A stretch of 64,000 nt of DNA from an uncultured Pontibacter sp. (GCF_947495565.1 NZ_CANLZM010000004.1:62001-126000), one strand, 5' to 3'; positions 26,491 to 35,945 are shown, counted from the first letter of the stretch. Numbers and translations are program-made. Notes: generated from the letters alone by a model not told the origin.

Positions 26491-26654
26491 GACTTGAATT
26501 CTTAGCGGATTTCAGGCAATAGCTTCTGCTGCTACAGCGGCTATAGAACTTCGTCCTTGGCTTGAAATATATCGTAAACAAGATCAAAGCCGCATTTATA
26601 CACGCTGCGCTTTTAAGAGTTTCTAAAACAAGGTTTCACCCTAACCCCACGCTT

Positions 26655-28088
26655 ATGCCTAAAGCAACAACAGAAACCAGCGTAACCGGCAAAACCACGC
26701 GCAAAGCTGCCGTTAGCAAATCACCAACCACCAAACCCGCCTCAGCAAAAGGAAAAACCACGGGAGAAAACGGAAACAAGATTTTCGTGTTAGACACCTC
26801 CGTTATACTTTATGATCACAGCGCTGTCCGTAACTTTCAGGAACACGATGTAGCCATACCGATTACGGTTTTGGAGGAGCTGGATAACTTTAAGAAAGGC
26901 AATGATATTAAAAACTTTGAGGCCCGGGAGTTTATCCGTTTTATAGACAAGCTGTCTGCGGAGCATAAACTGCAGGAATGGATTCCGTTGAACGGTAAAA
27001 ACAAGGGCAGCTTTAAAGTGCTGATGAACAGCTCCACTTCTGGAGTGGATGCAGTAAATATCTTCGGAGATAAGAACGACCACCACATCCTGAACTCAGC
27101 TCTTAAGCTGCAGCAGGAAAAGCCTCATAACCGTGTAGTGCTCGTAACCAAGGATATAAATCTGCGCCTGAAAGCACGTGCTCTGAATATAATTTCAGAA
27201 GACTATGAAACAGGTAAGATTCAGGATGTAGCGGATCTTTATACTGGTTGCGATACCATAGAGGATGCGCCTGCCGCCGCTATTAACGAGCTGTATGAAC
27301 ACGGCTTTTGCGATGCAGATAAAGTACTCTCGGCTAGTCCAAAGGACAATCACTTTTTTGTGCTAAAGAGCTTTAAGAACTCTGTGCTAGCTTACTACAA
27401 CACAACTGAAAAGCGGCTGGAGCGGGTAGATAAGCAAACTGCCTACGGCATAAAGCCCCGCAATGCCGAACAGGCTTTCGCCCTGCATGCCCTTACCAGC
27501 CCACACATCAAATTAGTTAGTATACAGGGAGTGGCAGGCACCGGTAAAACTCTACTGGCGCTTGCCAGCGCGCTGGAGCAACGCCGTGAATACAAACAAG
27601 TTTACCTGGCGCGTCCGGTGGTGCCGCTCAGCAACAAAGATATCGGTTACCTTCCCGGAGACATCAAATCGAAGCTTAACCCCTACATGGAGCCGCTTTG
27701 GGATAACCTTAAGTATATTCAAAACCAGTATCCCGAAACCAGCAAAGAGTACCAGCGGCTGCGCGAAATGGTGGAACTGGAAAAACTGATGATTACACCG
27801 CTGGCTTATATACGTGGCCGTAGTTTGTCTAACATCATCTTTATAGTGGATGAAGCGCAGAACCTGACACCCCACGAGGTAAAAACCATTATATCCAGAG
27901 CCGGCGAGAACACTAAAATCATCTTCACCGGTGATGTTTATCAGATTGACACGCCTTACCTGGACTCGCAAAGTAATGGCCTTTCTTACCTGATTGACAG
28001 GGCTAGAAACCACCCGCTGTACGCGCACATCACCCTGCAAAAAGGCGAACGGTCGGAGTTGGCCAACCTGGCAAATGAACTGCTGTAG
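26655..28088 (+). CDS. phoH: PIN-PhoH ATPase/ribonuclease-like protein (PhoH2-type)
   Basis: I chose the ATG at 26655 (MPKATTETS); upstream only a TTG is available. The 477 residues have a Lys/Thr/Ala-rich N-terminal tail (about 1-42), a PIN nuclease domain (VLDTSVILYD, EELD and later acidic residues, about 45-210) and a PhoH ATPase domain with Walker A GVAGTGKT (292-299) and Walker B IIFIVDEAQN. PIN-PhoH fusions (PhoH2) have been described as RNA-unwinding ribonucleases. A 14-bp palindrome lies in the region upstream and a terminator-like stem-loop follows. Confidence 0.92.
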   Translation: MPKATTETSVTGKTTRKAAVSKSPTTKPASAKGKTTGENGNKIFVLDTSVILYDHSAVRNFQEHDVAIPITVLEELDNFKKGNDIKNFEAREFIRFIDKLSAEHKLQEWIPLNGKNKGSFKVLMNSSTSGVDAVNIFGDKNDHHILNSALKLQQEKPHNRVVLVTKDINLRLKARALNIISEDYETGKIQDVADLYTGCDTIEDAPAAAINELYEHGFCDADKVLSASPKDNHFFVLKSFKNSVLAYYNTTEKRLERVDKQTAYGIKPRNAEQAFALHALTSPHIKLVSIQGVAGTGKTLLALASALEQRREYKQVYLARPVVPLSNKDIGYLPGDIKSKLNPYMEPLWDNLKYIQNQYPETSKEYQRLREMVELEKLMITPLAYIRGRSLSNIIFIVDEAQNLTPHEVKTIISRAGENTKIIFTGDVYQIDTPYLDSQSNGLSYLIDRARNHPLYAHITLQKGERSELANLANELL

Positions 28089-28114
28089 CGCTTTAACTTT
28101 TATACTTATATAAC

Positions 28115-28153
28115 AGCAGGGGCCGCAGTTGGTTAATACCGCGGCCCCTGCTG
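28115..28153. terminator. Stem-loop terminator between phoH and the SRPBCC gene
   Basis: The 13-bp perfect arms cagcaggggccgc/gcggcccctgctg have a 13-base loop, between convergent genes. TATACTT motifs sit just outside on both sides (28101 and 28161). The T tract is weak. Confidence 0.65.
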
Positions 28154-28193
28154 ATGTTTATACTTATTTAGTACAGTAGCTACACTAAAAATA

Positions 28194-28739
28194 CTAAATT
28201 TTAATCTTCTTGCTTTGGAGCAGTTTATGAAGCCCCACTAAACCCTGCTCCACCTCCTGCTGCATCTTATACTTGTGCCACAAGCCATACATTTTGGAAA
28301 GCGGCGTTTGCTTTAGAACTGCCTGCTGCCGCCATACTAGCTGTGTGCCGCCATTGTTCGGTGTTAGTATAAACGTGCCTAAAGTGGTTGTAGAGTCGCT
28401 TGAGTCGCTTTGCTTGTAGATTAGAGAGTGAGATTCTATACTTTCTGTAAACAACAGCTGACCGCTGCCTACCCTGTCGCCGCTCCATTGCAGACGGGCA
28501 CCCTTGCCCTGCATAGGTCCGCCGTACAGATGGATCATGCTGGGGTCGTTCAGCTTGTTCAGCACGCTCCAGTTCTCCCATTCGGTAGGGTTGTTCAGGA
28601 AAGGGTAAATATCCTCCGGTAACTGCTGCAGATGTATAGACCGCTGCACCTCAATCTTGGAAGGCAGAAAGTATGCGGCACCGAAAAATGCAGCTGCTGT
28701 GCAGGGCAACGCTATGAGCATGATTCTGAGCAATTTCAT
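28194..28739 (-). CDS. Membrane-anchored SRPBCC (START-like) family protein
   Basis: The 181 residues begin with one hydrophobic segment (about 5-27) followed by a START/polyketide-cyclase-like domain (EVQRSIHLQQLPEDIYPFLNNPTEWENW at its N-terminus, a common SRPBCC pattern) and end with a basic tail. These domains bind hydrophobic ligands; no enzymatic residues are evident. It has no co-directional neighbours. The ligand is unknown. Confidence 0.8.
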   Translation of the reverse strand: MKLLRIMLIALPCTAAAFFGAAYFLPSKIEVQRSIHLQQLPEDIYPFLNNPTEWENWSVLNKLNDPSMIHLYGGPMQGKGARLQWSGDRVGSGQLLFTESIESHSLIYKQSDSSDSTTTLGTFILTPNNGGTQLVWRQQAVLKQTPLSKMYGLWHKYKMQQEVEQGLVGLHKLLQSKKIKI

Positions 28740-28943
28740 ATGTAAGATGGCAAGTTGGTGAGGTTGGTATTATTGCAGGCTATAAAGTGTCAATTTTAAG
28801 GAGGTTAAGTCACCAAAGCAAGCATTACTGTTAGAAAATATTTGTTAATTTTAAATTGATAAGGCGGCCACATGGCATAAAGGCAGCTTTTAACAGGCGA
28901 TACACGTACAGTGGATTAAAAGATATTAAATAGAAAATGCTTT

Positions 28944-29390
28944 ATGCTACAAGATTGGATACAAAAAGGATATAGCTACTCCCAAAACCCTATCTTCAAA
29001 AAGTTTACAGGTAAAGCAGGTGCCTTGCTCTCTAAACCAATGAAAATTGGGCTGTTGCTGACAACTGCTTATAATAAGCTGGTAGATGTAAATGACAACG
29101 AAACAGGGTTTCAGCAGCTAAAGAGCCTGATGCTGACGTTTATGCGCATGGCCAGAGCCTACATTAAGGGAGACTACCGAGACGTTTCAAAAAAATCAAT
29201 GGCCATTGGTGTGGCTGTACTGCTCTACCTTGTTACACCCCTGGATATTATTCCTGATTTTATACCAGTAATCGGCTTGATGGATGATATTAGCTTGATG
29301 GCGTGGTTTGTGGATGCGTTCAGTAAAGAAATAGCCAAGTACCGCGAGTGGGAAACCCAAATCAGTTACGAAAATATCGGCCGCTTTTAA
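28944..29390 (+). CDS. YkvA-family (DUF1232) membrane protein
   Basis: The 148 residues carry the DUF1232 signature: a hydrophobic stretch followed by PLDIIPDFIPVIGLMDD (about residues 103-119). The family is widespread and functionally uncharacterised. It has its own terminator at 29419 and stands apart from the neighbouring peptidase gene. Confidence 0.88.
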   Translation: MLQDWIQKGYSYSQNPIFKKFTGKAGALLSKPMKIGLLLTTAYNKLVDVNDNETGFQQLKSLMLTFMRMARAYIKGDYRDVSKKSMAIGVAVLLYLVTPLDIIPDFIPVIGLMDDISLMAWFVDAFSKEIAKYREWETQISYENIGRF

Positions 29391-29418
29391 CAGAAGTTTG
29401 GTCTCTTAAAAATATTTT

Positions 29419-29448
29419 AAAGCATCCTGAACAGAGGGATGCTTTTTT
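29419..29448 (+). terminator. Terminator after the YkvA gene
   Basis: The arms aaagcatcc/ggatgcttt (9 bp) have a 9-base loop and a T run. Confidence 0.8.
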
Positions 29449-29622
29449 TATGTCTTCTCCATCTTGAGCTTACATATAAAATATGAACAAGCATAGTATC
29501 AATTTAAAGCGCGAATTTATACTTGCCGGTCAGTTTGCAGCGCACTTAAAGCCTGTTGTTGAAATTCAATAAAGTAAAATGGTTAACTTTAAGCATTAAA
29601 AACTAACCAATCTATACATTAC

Positions 29623-31911
29623 ATGATCAGTAAACGCATATTATCTTTTTTTGCGGCTGCTTTGCTTAGTATTGGCATAACAACTGCTCGCCCTGATGAA
29701 GGCATGTGGCTGCCAATGCTTCTGAAACAGCTAAATGAGGCCCAGATGCAAAACAAGGGCATGAAACTCACGGCGGATGATATCTACAACGTGAACCAGT
29801 CCAGCTTAAAAGACGCGATTGTTTCTTTTGGAGGGTTCTGCACCGGCGAGATGATCTCTGCAGAAGGCCTGCTACTCACCAACCACCACTGCGGCTATGG
29901 CCAGGTACAGCAGCACAGCACAGTAGAAAACGATTACCTTACAGAAGGTTTCTGGGCCATGAACCGGGAGCAGGAACTGCCTAACCCAGGTCTGACAGCT
30001 ACCTTTATTGTACGCATGGAAGACGTAACCAAGCAGATTCTTGCTGGTACGGAGGCGGCAGAAACAGAGGCAGCACGCGAGTCCATTATCCAGCGCAACA
30101 TCTCTAAAGTAGGCAAAGAGGCGACAGCCGGTACGCACTACAGTGCCGTTATCAAGCCGTTCTTTTATGGCAACGAGTATTACATGTACATCACCGAAAC
30201 ATTTAAAGATGTACGTCTGGTTGGTGCGCCACCTTCCTCGATCGGTAAATTTGGAGGCGACACTGACAACTGGATGTGGCCGCGCCACACCGGCGATTTT
30301 TCCATTTTCCGTATTTACGCAGGCCCGAACAATGAGCCAGCGGAGTACTCGCCCGACAACAAACCATACAAGCCAAAGCATCACCTGCCAATCTCGCTAA
30401 ACGGCATTCAGGAAGGTGATTTTACCATGGTTTTTGGTTTCCCGGGCCGTACCAATGAGTACCTGACATCGCAGGCTGTGCAAGAGATTTACGAAGTTTC
30501 TAACCCAGCTAAAATCAACATCCGCGAAACAAAGCTCAACATCCTGGATAAGGATATGAAAGCCTCTGATGATGTGCGCATAAAGTATGCGGCTAAATAC
30601 GCCAGCATAGCCAATTACTGGAAAAAGTGGATCGGCGAAAACCGTGGCATCCGTAAAGCCAACGCTATTGCAGAAAAGCAGCAGCTGGAGCAGCAGTTTG
30701 CGCAATGGGTGGCTGCCGATGCAGGTCGCAAAGCCAAGTACGGAAACCTGCTCTCTGATTTTGAGAAAAACTACAATGCACTGGAAGGCATAACCATCTC
30801 AAGAGACTATATTAATGAGGCAGCCTTTGGAGTAGAGATTGTGAAGCTGGCAAACAACTTTACAACGCTGCAGAGCATGTTGGCGCAAAAAGCTCCTCAA
30901 AGCGATATAAATGCACAGGTGACAAAGCTGGAAAACTACTCTTCCGGCTTCTTTAAAGATTACCACGCACCTTCTGATAAGAAAGTATTCGCGGCATTAC
31001 TGGACCTTTACTATAGTAACATCGATGCTAAGCTGCACCCGGAGGCGTTCAAGATGGTTCGTACTAAGTATAAAGGTAACTTCGAGAAATACGCTGATGA
31101 AGTATTCAACAGATCAGCGTTTGCATCAGAGGCTGGCGTTAAGAAGCTGTTGGCCGACGCCAAGCAAGGTAAAAACTCCATTGCTAACGATCCTGCTTTT
31201 GAGCTGGCAAACAGCATAGCAGAATATTACCGTGTGAATGTAATGCCGACTTATACCACGGTTAACGAGAACCTAAACCTTTTGTACCGTATGTACATGG
31301 CCGGTTTGCGCGAGATGCAGCAGGATAAAAACTTCTACCCGGATGCTAACTCCACCCTGCGTGTCGCTTACGGTAAAGTAGAGCCTTACAAGCCTTTGGA
31401 TGGGGTGCAGTACACCTACTATACTACTTTAGAGGGCGTGATGGAGAAAGCCGCCTCTGGCGTGGCTGAAGATTATGCCATACCTGCCAAGCTACGCGAG
31501 CTGTATGAGAAAAAGGATTACGGCCGTTACGGCGTAGACGGCAAAATGCCGGTTGCTTTTATAGCTTCCAACCATACCACAGGCGGTAATTCAGGCTCTC
31601 CTGTTATCAATGCAAACGGGCAGCTGATCGGTACTAACTTTGACCGTAACTGGGAAGGCACGATGAGTGATATTGTTTACAACCCAGATCAGGTTCGCAA
31701 TATCTCTGTGGATGTACGCTATATGCTTTTCATTGTCGATAAATTTGCCGGAGCAGGCCACCTGGTAGAAGAAATGACGCTGGTGACGGATGACACCTCA
31801 GGTTTAGCGCAGGTGGATGCCCGTAAAAAGGAAACAGAGCAGTCTTCTAAAAAGGACAAGAAGAAAGACCGGAAAAAGAAGAAAGCAAAGGCCGAGGCCA
31901 CTGCTTATTAA
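29623..31911 (+). CDS. S46 dipeptidyl-peptidase, DPP11-like specificity
   Basis: The 762-residue secreted serine peptidase has a signal peptide (about 1-22). Catalytic residues are present: His 89 (TNHHCGYG), an Asp in the GGDTDNWMWPRH stretch, and Ser 657 (GGNSGSP). Eighteen residues after the Ser is Arg 675 (NFDRNWEG), the position that is Arg in Porphyromonas DPP11 (Asp/Glu at P1) and Gly in DPP7, so acidic specificity is likely. It cuts dipeptides from peptides in the periplasm. The last about 35 residues form a Lys-rich tail (KKDKKKDRKKKKAKAEA) not usual for the family. Confidence 0.95.
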   Translation: MISKRILSFFAAALLSIGITTARPDEGMWLPMLLKQLNEAQMQNKGMKLTADDIYNVNQSSLKDAIVSFGGFCTGEMISAEGLLLTNHHCGYGQVQQHSTVENDYLTEGFWAMNREQELPNPGLTATFIVRMEDVTKQILAGTEAAETEAARESIIQRNISKVGKEATAGTHYSAVIKPFFYGNEYYMYITETFKDVRLVGAPPSSIGKFGGDTDNWMWPRHTGDFSIFRIYAGPNNEPAEYSPDNKPYKPKHHLPISLNGIQEGDFTMVFGFPGRTNEYLTSQAVQEIYEVSNPAKINIRETKLNILDKDMKASDDVRIKYAAKYASIANYWKKWIGENRGIRKANAIAEKQQLEQQFAQWVAADAGRKAKYGNLLSDFEKNYNALEGITISRDYINEAAFGVEIVKLANNFTTLQSMLAQKAPQSDINAQVTKLENYSSGFFKDYHAPSDKKVFAALLDLYYSNIDAKLHPEAFKMVRTKYKGNFEKYADEVFNRSAFASEAGVKKLLADAKQGKNSIANDPAFELANSIAEYYRVNVMPTYTTVNENLNLLYRMYMAGLREMQQDKNFYPDANSTLRVAYGKVEPYKPLDGVQYTYYTTLEGVMEKAASGVAEDYAIPAKLRELYEKKDYGRYGVDGKMPVAFIASNHTTGGNSGSPVINANGQLIGTNFDRNWEGTMSDIVYNPDQVRNISVDVRYMLFIVDKFAGAGHLVEEMTLVTDDTSGLAQVDARKKETEQSSKKDKKKDRKKKKAKAEATAY

Positions 31912-31924
31912 ATATTACAAGTAT

Positions 31925-31958
31925 AAAAATCCCGCCTGAAGCCTCAGGCGGGATTTTT
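31925..31958 (+). terminator. Terminator after the S46 peptidase gene
   Basis: Perfect 15-bp arms (core tcccgcctga) with a 4-base loop, with A and T flanks on either side. An AAGTATA motif directly precedes it. Confidence 0.88.
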
Positions 31959-32007
31959 GTTTTAACGGCTCCTCTTCGTATTTTGAGAATCATTTAGCAT
32001 ACTTAGA

Positions 32008-32811
32008 ATGCCCCATACCACCCTGAATTTTAAAGAGAACTTTGTACAACTGGATAATGTCACGCTGAAGCTTAAGTGGATTAATTCAGCACCTGAGGGT
32101 GCAGCAGACAGACCTATACTTGTATTTCTGCATGATTCCTTGGGCTGCATAAAGCTATGGCGCGATTTCCCGGAGAAGTTAGCAATGGCAACCGGATGCA
32201 CTGCATTGGTGTACGACAGGCAAGGCTATGGCGAATCAGCTCCATTCACAACCTTAAAGCGCGATCATGATTATCTGGAGCGTGAGGCGGATGTGCTGCA
32301 CAACTTGCTGGAGCAGCAACAGGTAAAAAGCGCCATTCTGTTTGGCCACTCAGACGGAGGCAGTATAGCGTTGCTGGCGGCGGCAAAGTATTCAAAATTA
32401 ATTACCGGGGTCATAACTGAAGGGGCGCATGTGTTTGTAGAAGATGTAACGTTGGCTGGCATAAGACTAGCCGTAGCAGCCTATAAAGAAACAAACCTGC
32501 GGGAGAAGCTTATGAAGTATCATCAAGATAAAACAGATGATGTTTTTAATGCTTGGACGGAGACGTGGCTATCAGAGGGTTACCGCAATTGGAATATAGA
32601 ACTTTTTTTGCCTGCCCTATTTTGTCCGGTTTTGGTTATACAAGGTGAAGCAGATGAATACGGCACACTGGCGCAGGTGGAAGACATTGTGCAGCAGGTA
32701 CAGGGTCCTGCGAACCAGTTAATCATACCTAAGATTGGCCACACGCCGCACCGCGAAGCTGAGGTTGATGTGCTGCAACATTCAACTGACTTTATTAACC
32801 GATTACGATAA
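32008..32811 (+). CDS. Alpha/beta hydrolase
   Basis: The 267 residues have the alpha/beta-hydrolase layout: oxyanion region HDSLGCIKLW, nucleophile elbow GHSDGGS (Ser), a later acid (GEADEYG) and the final catalytic His (IGHTPHRE). A cap of about 60 residues lies between strands 6 and 7. It is cytoplasmic, as no signal peptide is seen. The substrate is unknown. It is followed by a T-less inverted repeat. Confidence 0.9.
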   Translation: MPHTTLNFKENFVQLDNVTLKLKWINSAPEGAADRPILVFLHDSLGCIKLWRDFPEKLAMATGCTALVYDRQGYGESAPFTTLKRDHDYLEREADVLHNLLEQQQVKSAILFGHSDGGSIALLAAAKYSKLITGVITEGAHVFVEDVTLAGIRLAVAAYKETNLREKLMKYHQDKTDDVFNAWTETWLSEGYRNWNIELFLPALFCPVLVIQGEADEYGTLAQVEDIVQQVQGPANQLIIPKIGHTPHREAEVDVLQHSTDFINRLR

Positions 32812-32866
32812 TTTGAACAGTCAGTATTTTTAAAATGAAGCTGTTTAGATTTATTGGTTATAGGGC

Positions 32867-32913
32867 CTACACCCGCCATTGTTGGTGTTTTTCACCAACA
32901 ATGGCGGGTGTAG
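32867..32913. repeat. 21-bp perfect inverted repeat without T tract
   Basis: The arms at 32867-32887 and 32893-32913 (core acccgccattgttggtg) are perfectly complementary with a TTTTT loop. No T run follows on either strand, so intrinsic termination is uncertain. It lies in the 288-base gap between the hydrolase and dipeptidase genes; I see nothing else in that gap. Confidence 0.7.
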
Positions 32914-33099
32914 TTAATCTTGCTGGTGAAAACACGCTGCAAGGGCAGGGAGTGCAATGAATAAATTCTAAACAGGCTCAATGCCTGTGGCTTGATATTT
33001 AGTGAAAACAATGAGGGATTAAGCCTAAAAACTATTAATTTAAGAAAACACTGGTTTGCTAAAGTATGGCTAAACTGGTTGCAAGTATAAATCTATCAG

Positions 33100-34287
33100 A
33101 TGATGATGAAAAAACGTCAGGTATACTTAAGTATAAGTGCAGCGTTGGTTTTTGCCTTGTGTGCTAAGTCCTCCGCAGCTCAGGATTATAAACAGCTTCA
33201 CGAAGAGGCAATACTGGTTGACACACACAACGATGTGCTGATAGCGGTAATGGATGGCTTAGATATTAGCAAAGATCTCAGCGGCCGCACTCACTCGGAT
33301 TTGGCGCGTTTTAAAGTGGGTGGTGTGGATGCCCAGTTTTTTTCGGTGTGGAGTGATGAAACCGGCACTTTCAAGTATGCAATCCAGCAGATTGATTCGC
33401 TGGGGGCTATTGTAAAGCGGAACCCCGACAAAATGATGCTGGCCACCAATGCGCGGCATATACAGCAGGCCGTTGAGGAAGGTAAGCTGGCAGCCCTGAT
33501 TGGTGTGGAAGGCGGACACATGATTGAAAGTGATTTGGAGAAGCTAGAGCAGCTGCATAAGCGCGGGGCGCGTTACCTGACGCTTACCTGGAACAACTCA
33601 ACCCCTTGGGCCACCTCCGCCATGGATGAAACTTCCGGCAAGTTACCGGCTGCCAAAAAAGGCCTGACTAGTTTTGGGAAGCAAGTTGTGCGCCGCATGA
33701 ACGAACTGGGCATGATGGTAGACGTAAGCCATGTAGGCAGTAAAACTTTCTGGGATGTAATGGCAGTCACGAAGAAGCCCGTACTAGTATCACACAGCTG
33801 CGTGCATCAGATAAATCCGGTGTTCCGAAACCTTACCGATAAGCAAATAAAAGCTGTCGCTAAAAACGGAGGCGTTATCCATCTTAATTTCTTTTCCGGC
33901 TTTTTAGATCCTGAGTTTGTGCCGCGCGTAAATCGTTTTCAAAAGGCTCATAAAAATGAGATTGATTCTCTTAAAACGAAAGGCTGGAATAATGATGCCA
34001 TCATGGATTTTCTGGCGGAAACATATCCGACAGACGTTCAGAACCTGCGGCCTCCCCTTTCGCTGCTGCTAGATCATCTCGATCATATTGTTAAACTGGT
34101 AGGTGTTGACTATGTAGGCTTAGGCTCCGATTTTGACGGCATTACCTCAGCTCCTCAGCAACTGGACGGTGTGCAGGATTTCCCACTCATTACCAAAGAA
34201 TTACTAGCCAGAGGTTATAGTGAGGCTGACATTAAGAAGATATTAGGCGGCAACTTTTTACGGGTTTTCAAAGCTAACGCCGAGTAA
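33100..34287 (+). CDS. M19 membrane dipeptidase (renal dipeptidase family), secreted
   Basis: The 395 residues start with a signal peptide (cleavage after SSAAQ) and carry the M19 zinc-binding features: VDTHNDV near the N-terminus, EGG at about residue 130, the SH of VLVSHSCVH, and the GLGSDFDGI segment near the C-terminus. M19 enzymes hydrolyse dipeptides, including some with D-residues. It could act after the S46 dipeptidyl-peptidase encoded just upstream, which releases dipeptides in the periplasm (inference). Confidence 0.94.
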   Translation: MMMKKRQVYLSISAALVFALCAKSSAAQDYKQLHEEAILVDTHNDVLIAVMDGLDISKDLSGRTHSDLARFKVGGVDAQFFSVWSDETGTFKYAIQQIDSLGAIVKRNPDKMMLATNARHIQQAVEEGKLAALIGVEGGHMIESDLEKLEQLHKRGARYLTLTWNNSTPWATSAMDETSGKLPAAKKGLTSFGKQVVRRMNELGMMVDVSHVGSKTFWDVMAVTKKPVLVSHSCVHQINPVFRNLTDKQIKAVAKNGGVIHLNFFSGFLDPEFVPRVNRFQKAHKNEIDSLKTKGWNNDAIMDFLAETYPTDVQNLRPPLSLLLDHLDHIVKLVGVDYVGLGSDFDGITSAPQQLDGVQDFPLITKELLARGYSEADIKKILGGNFLRVFKANAE

Positions 34288-34336
34288 ATTTAACTGATAA
34301 GGTATATTCTGTTTTTTTATGAGTTATACTTCCCGG

Positions 34337-34358
34337 TCATACTGTATAGAAAGTATGA
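34337..34358. repeat. Inverted pair of CATACT/AGTATG in an intergenic gap
   Basis: tcatact (34337-34343) and agtatga (34352-34358) form a small hairpin between the dipeptidase and TRIC genes. Its arms are the one-base variant of the dispersed AAGTATA motif. Confidence 0.45.
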
Positions 34359-34399
34359 TGACTCCTCTTTAACTTGCCGTCTCTTTAGAACAGGTACAC

Positions 34400-35017
34400 G
34401 TGAGCATACAGTATATTTTAGAATTGATAGGAACTGTGGTTTTCGCCATGTCCGGGGCACTGGCCGTTAGCGAAAAAGATAAGGAGCAGGACTGGTTTGG
34501 GGCAGGCTTTACTGGATTCGTGACGGCTATTGGCGGCGGCAGCTTACGCGATATTATGTTGGGAAGCTATCCCTTAGTATGGATTCAGGATGTGACTGTG
34601 CTCTACACAATTATAGCCGCAATTATCTGCAGCGGCCTGTTTTATAAATGGCTTTTACAGCTGCGCCGTACCTTCCTGCTGTTCGATACATTGGGTATTT
34701 CTATTTTTACAATTGTAGGTATGGAAAAAGCGCTCAGCCTGGGAGCTAGCCCGGAGATAGCGGCAATTATGGGCATGTTTTCGGCAGTGATGGGTGGTGT
34801 TATCCGGGATATACTTACAAACGAAGTCCCTGTGCTGTTCCGGCAGGAGATTTATGCCAGTGCCTGCTTGATGGGCGCATCTTTCTACCTGGCACTCGAG
34901 TACCTCGAAGTATCCAGAAATGTCAACTTTATCGCCTCCGTTCTACTGATTATTTTCATTCGGCTTATTGCTGTGCGTTACAACCTGAGCCTGCCCAAAT
35001 TCAACCGCTTACATTAG
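34400..35017 (+). CDS. TRIC-type cation channel family protein (UPF0126)
   Basis: Start GTG at 34400 (no ATG nearby). The 205-residue membrane protein is two repeats of three helices with the family motifs TAIGGGSLRDIM and MGGVIRDIL, one in each repeat, around the pore. Prokaryotic TRIC channels conduct monovalent cations, mainly K+. It stands alone. Confidence 0.9.
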   Translation: MSIQYILELIGTVVFAMSGALAVSEKDKEQDWFGAGFTGFVTAIGGGSLRDIMLGSYPLVWIQDVTVLYTIIAAIICSGLFYKWLLQLRRTFLLFDTLGISIFTIVGMEKALSLGASPEIAAIMGMFSAVMGGVIRDILTNEVPVLFRQEIYASACLMGASFYLALEYLEVSRNVNFIASVLLIIFIRLIAVRYNLSLPKFNRLH

Positions 35018-35078
35018 GCAACCTATCCATACAGTATAAATTCCGTAAGCTGTATGGGTTGTATAACAAAGTATAGCG

Positions 35079-35540
35079 ATGGCTTTGAAAGATAGAATTT
35101 TATTTACGCATGATACTTGGAGCTTAACCATAGTGCGGGCATTTTTAGCATTAGTAATTTGGCCGCACGGTGCGCAGAAGCTTTTTGGCTGGTTTGGAGG
35201 CCACGGACCAGCAGGTTTTATGGATGCGTTTCAGATGATGTCTGGATTACCGGGATGGTTGGGTTGGCTTGTCATCATCATTGAGTTTGTTGGCGCCATG
35301 TGTCTGCTTCTTGGCTTCTGGGTCCGGTTCTGGGGTTTGGCACTAATAGGCTTATTTGCAGGAATCATACTGACAGTACACTTGCCCAACGGCTTTTTTA
35401 TGAACTGGTCAGGAAACCAGTCCGGCGAAGGTTTTGAGTATCATTTGCTTATAATAGGTATGGCGTGGGCTTTGGTAGTAGGTGGTGCCGGCAACCTGAG
35501 CGTAGACCAAAGTATGGCTAACCAGGAACGAAAGTTTTAG
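35079..35540 (+). CDS. DoxX-family membrane protein
   Basis: The 153 residues have four hydrophobic segments and the family segment RAFLALVIWPHGAQKLFGWFGG. DoxX proteins are small inner-membrane proteins, in some cases linked to quinone-dependent or redox processes; the role here is unknown. Confidence 0.88.
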   Translation: MALKDRILFTHDTWSLTIVRAFLALVIWPHGAQKLFGWFGGHGPAGFMDAFQMMSGLPGWLGWLVIIIEFVGAMCLLLGFWVRFWGLALIGLFAGIILTVHLPNGFFMNWSGNQSGEGFEYHLLIIGMAWALVVGGAGNLSVDQSMANQERKF

Positions 35541-35559
35541 GCCGCAAAGTATAACCCAG

Positions 35560-35865
35560 CTAATCTTCAGCCTCCTCGCCTCTCTCCACTATATCTCCTT
35601 CAGAAAACAGTATAAGCTTCATCATGTCGCGCCAAACGGGCTTTTTGCGCAGCAGAAACTCCAGGTTCATTCCGAAATGCTTAAATTCCTCGTGCTGCGC
35701 ATTTTGCATGATGGCCTTAGCCACTGCATCTTTTTCTACCGATATCCGCTGCTCATACCAGTTAATAGCCTCAGCCTCCTCAATTACTGAGGTTATCATA
35801 CGCGCAAACGTGCGCGTTTCTTCCGATAATTCATTGGCCGGTTCGTGATATTGCTCTGTTGCCAT
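35560..35865 (-). CDS. Encapsulated-ferritin-like (EncFtn) protein
   Basis: The 101 residues match the EncFtn family: HEP at residues 7-9, then helix 1 with E29, E30, E32 and W36 (VIEEAEAINWYEQR) and helix 2 with E60 and H63 (QHEEFKHFG). These correspond, with an offset of two, to the ferroxidase residues E31/E32/E34/W38 and E62/H65 of Rhodospirillum rubrum EncFtn. EncFtn oxidises iron at a dimer interface and normally works inside an encapsulin shell. Here no encapsulin gene is adjacent, and the protein ends soon after the conserved LFSEGDI with no obvious shell-targeting extension. Family by pattern; stand-alone function unknown. Confidence 0.82.
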   Translation of the reverse strand: MATEQYHEPANELSEETRTFARMITSVIEEAEAINWYEQRISVEKDAVAKAIMQNAQHEEFKHFGMNLEFLLRKKPVWRDMMKLILFSEGDIVERGEEAED

Positions 35866-35945
35866 GTTTTCGCTCAGTTAAGTTTCATACTTCATCTTAA
35901 CGAAGGCAACAGAGCGATGGTTGATACTATACTTTAACCCGGATA

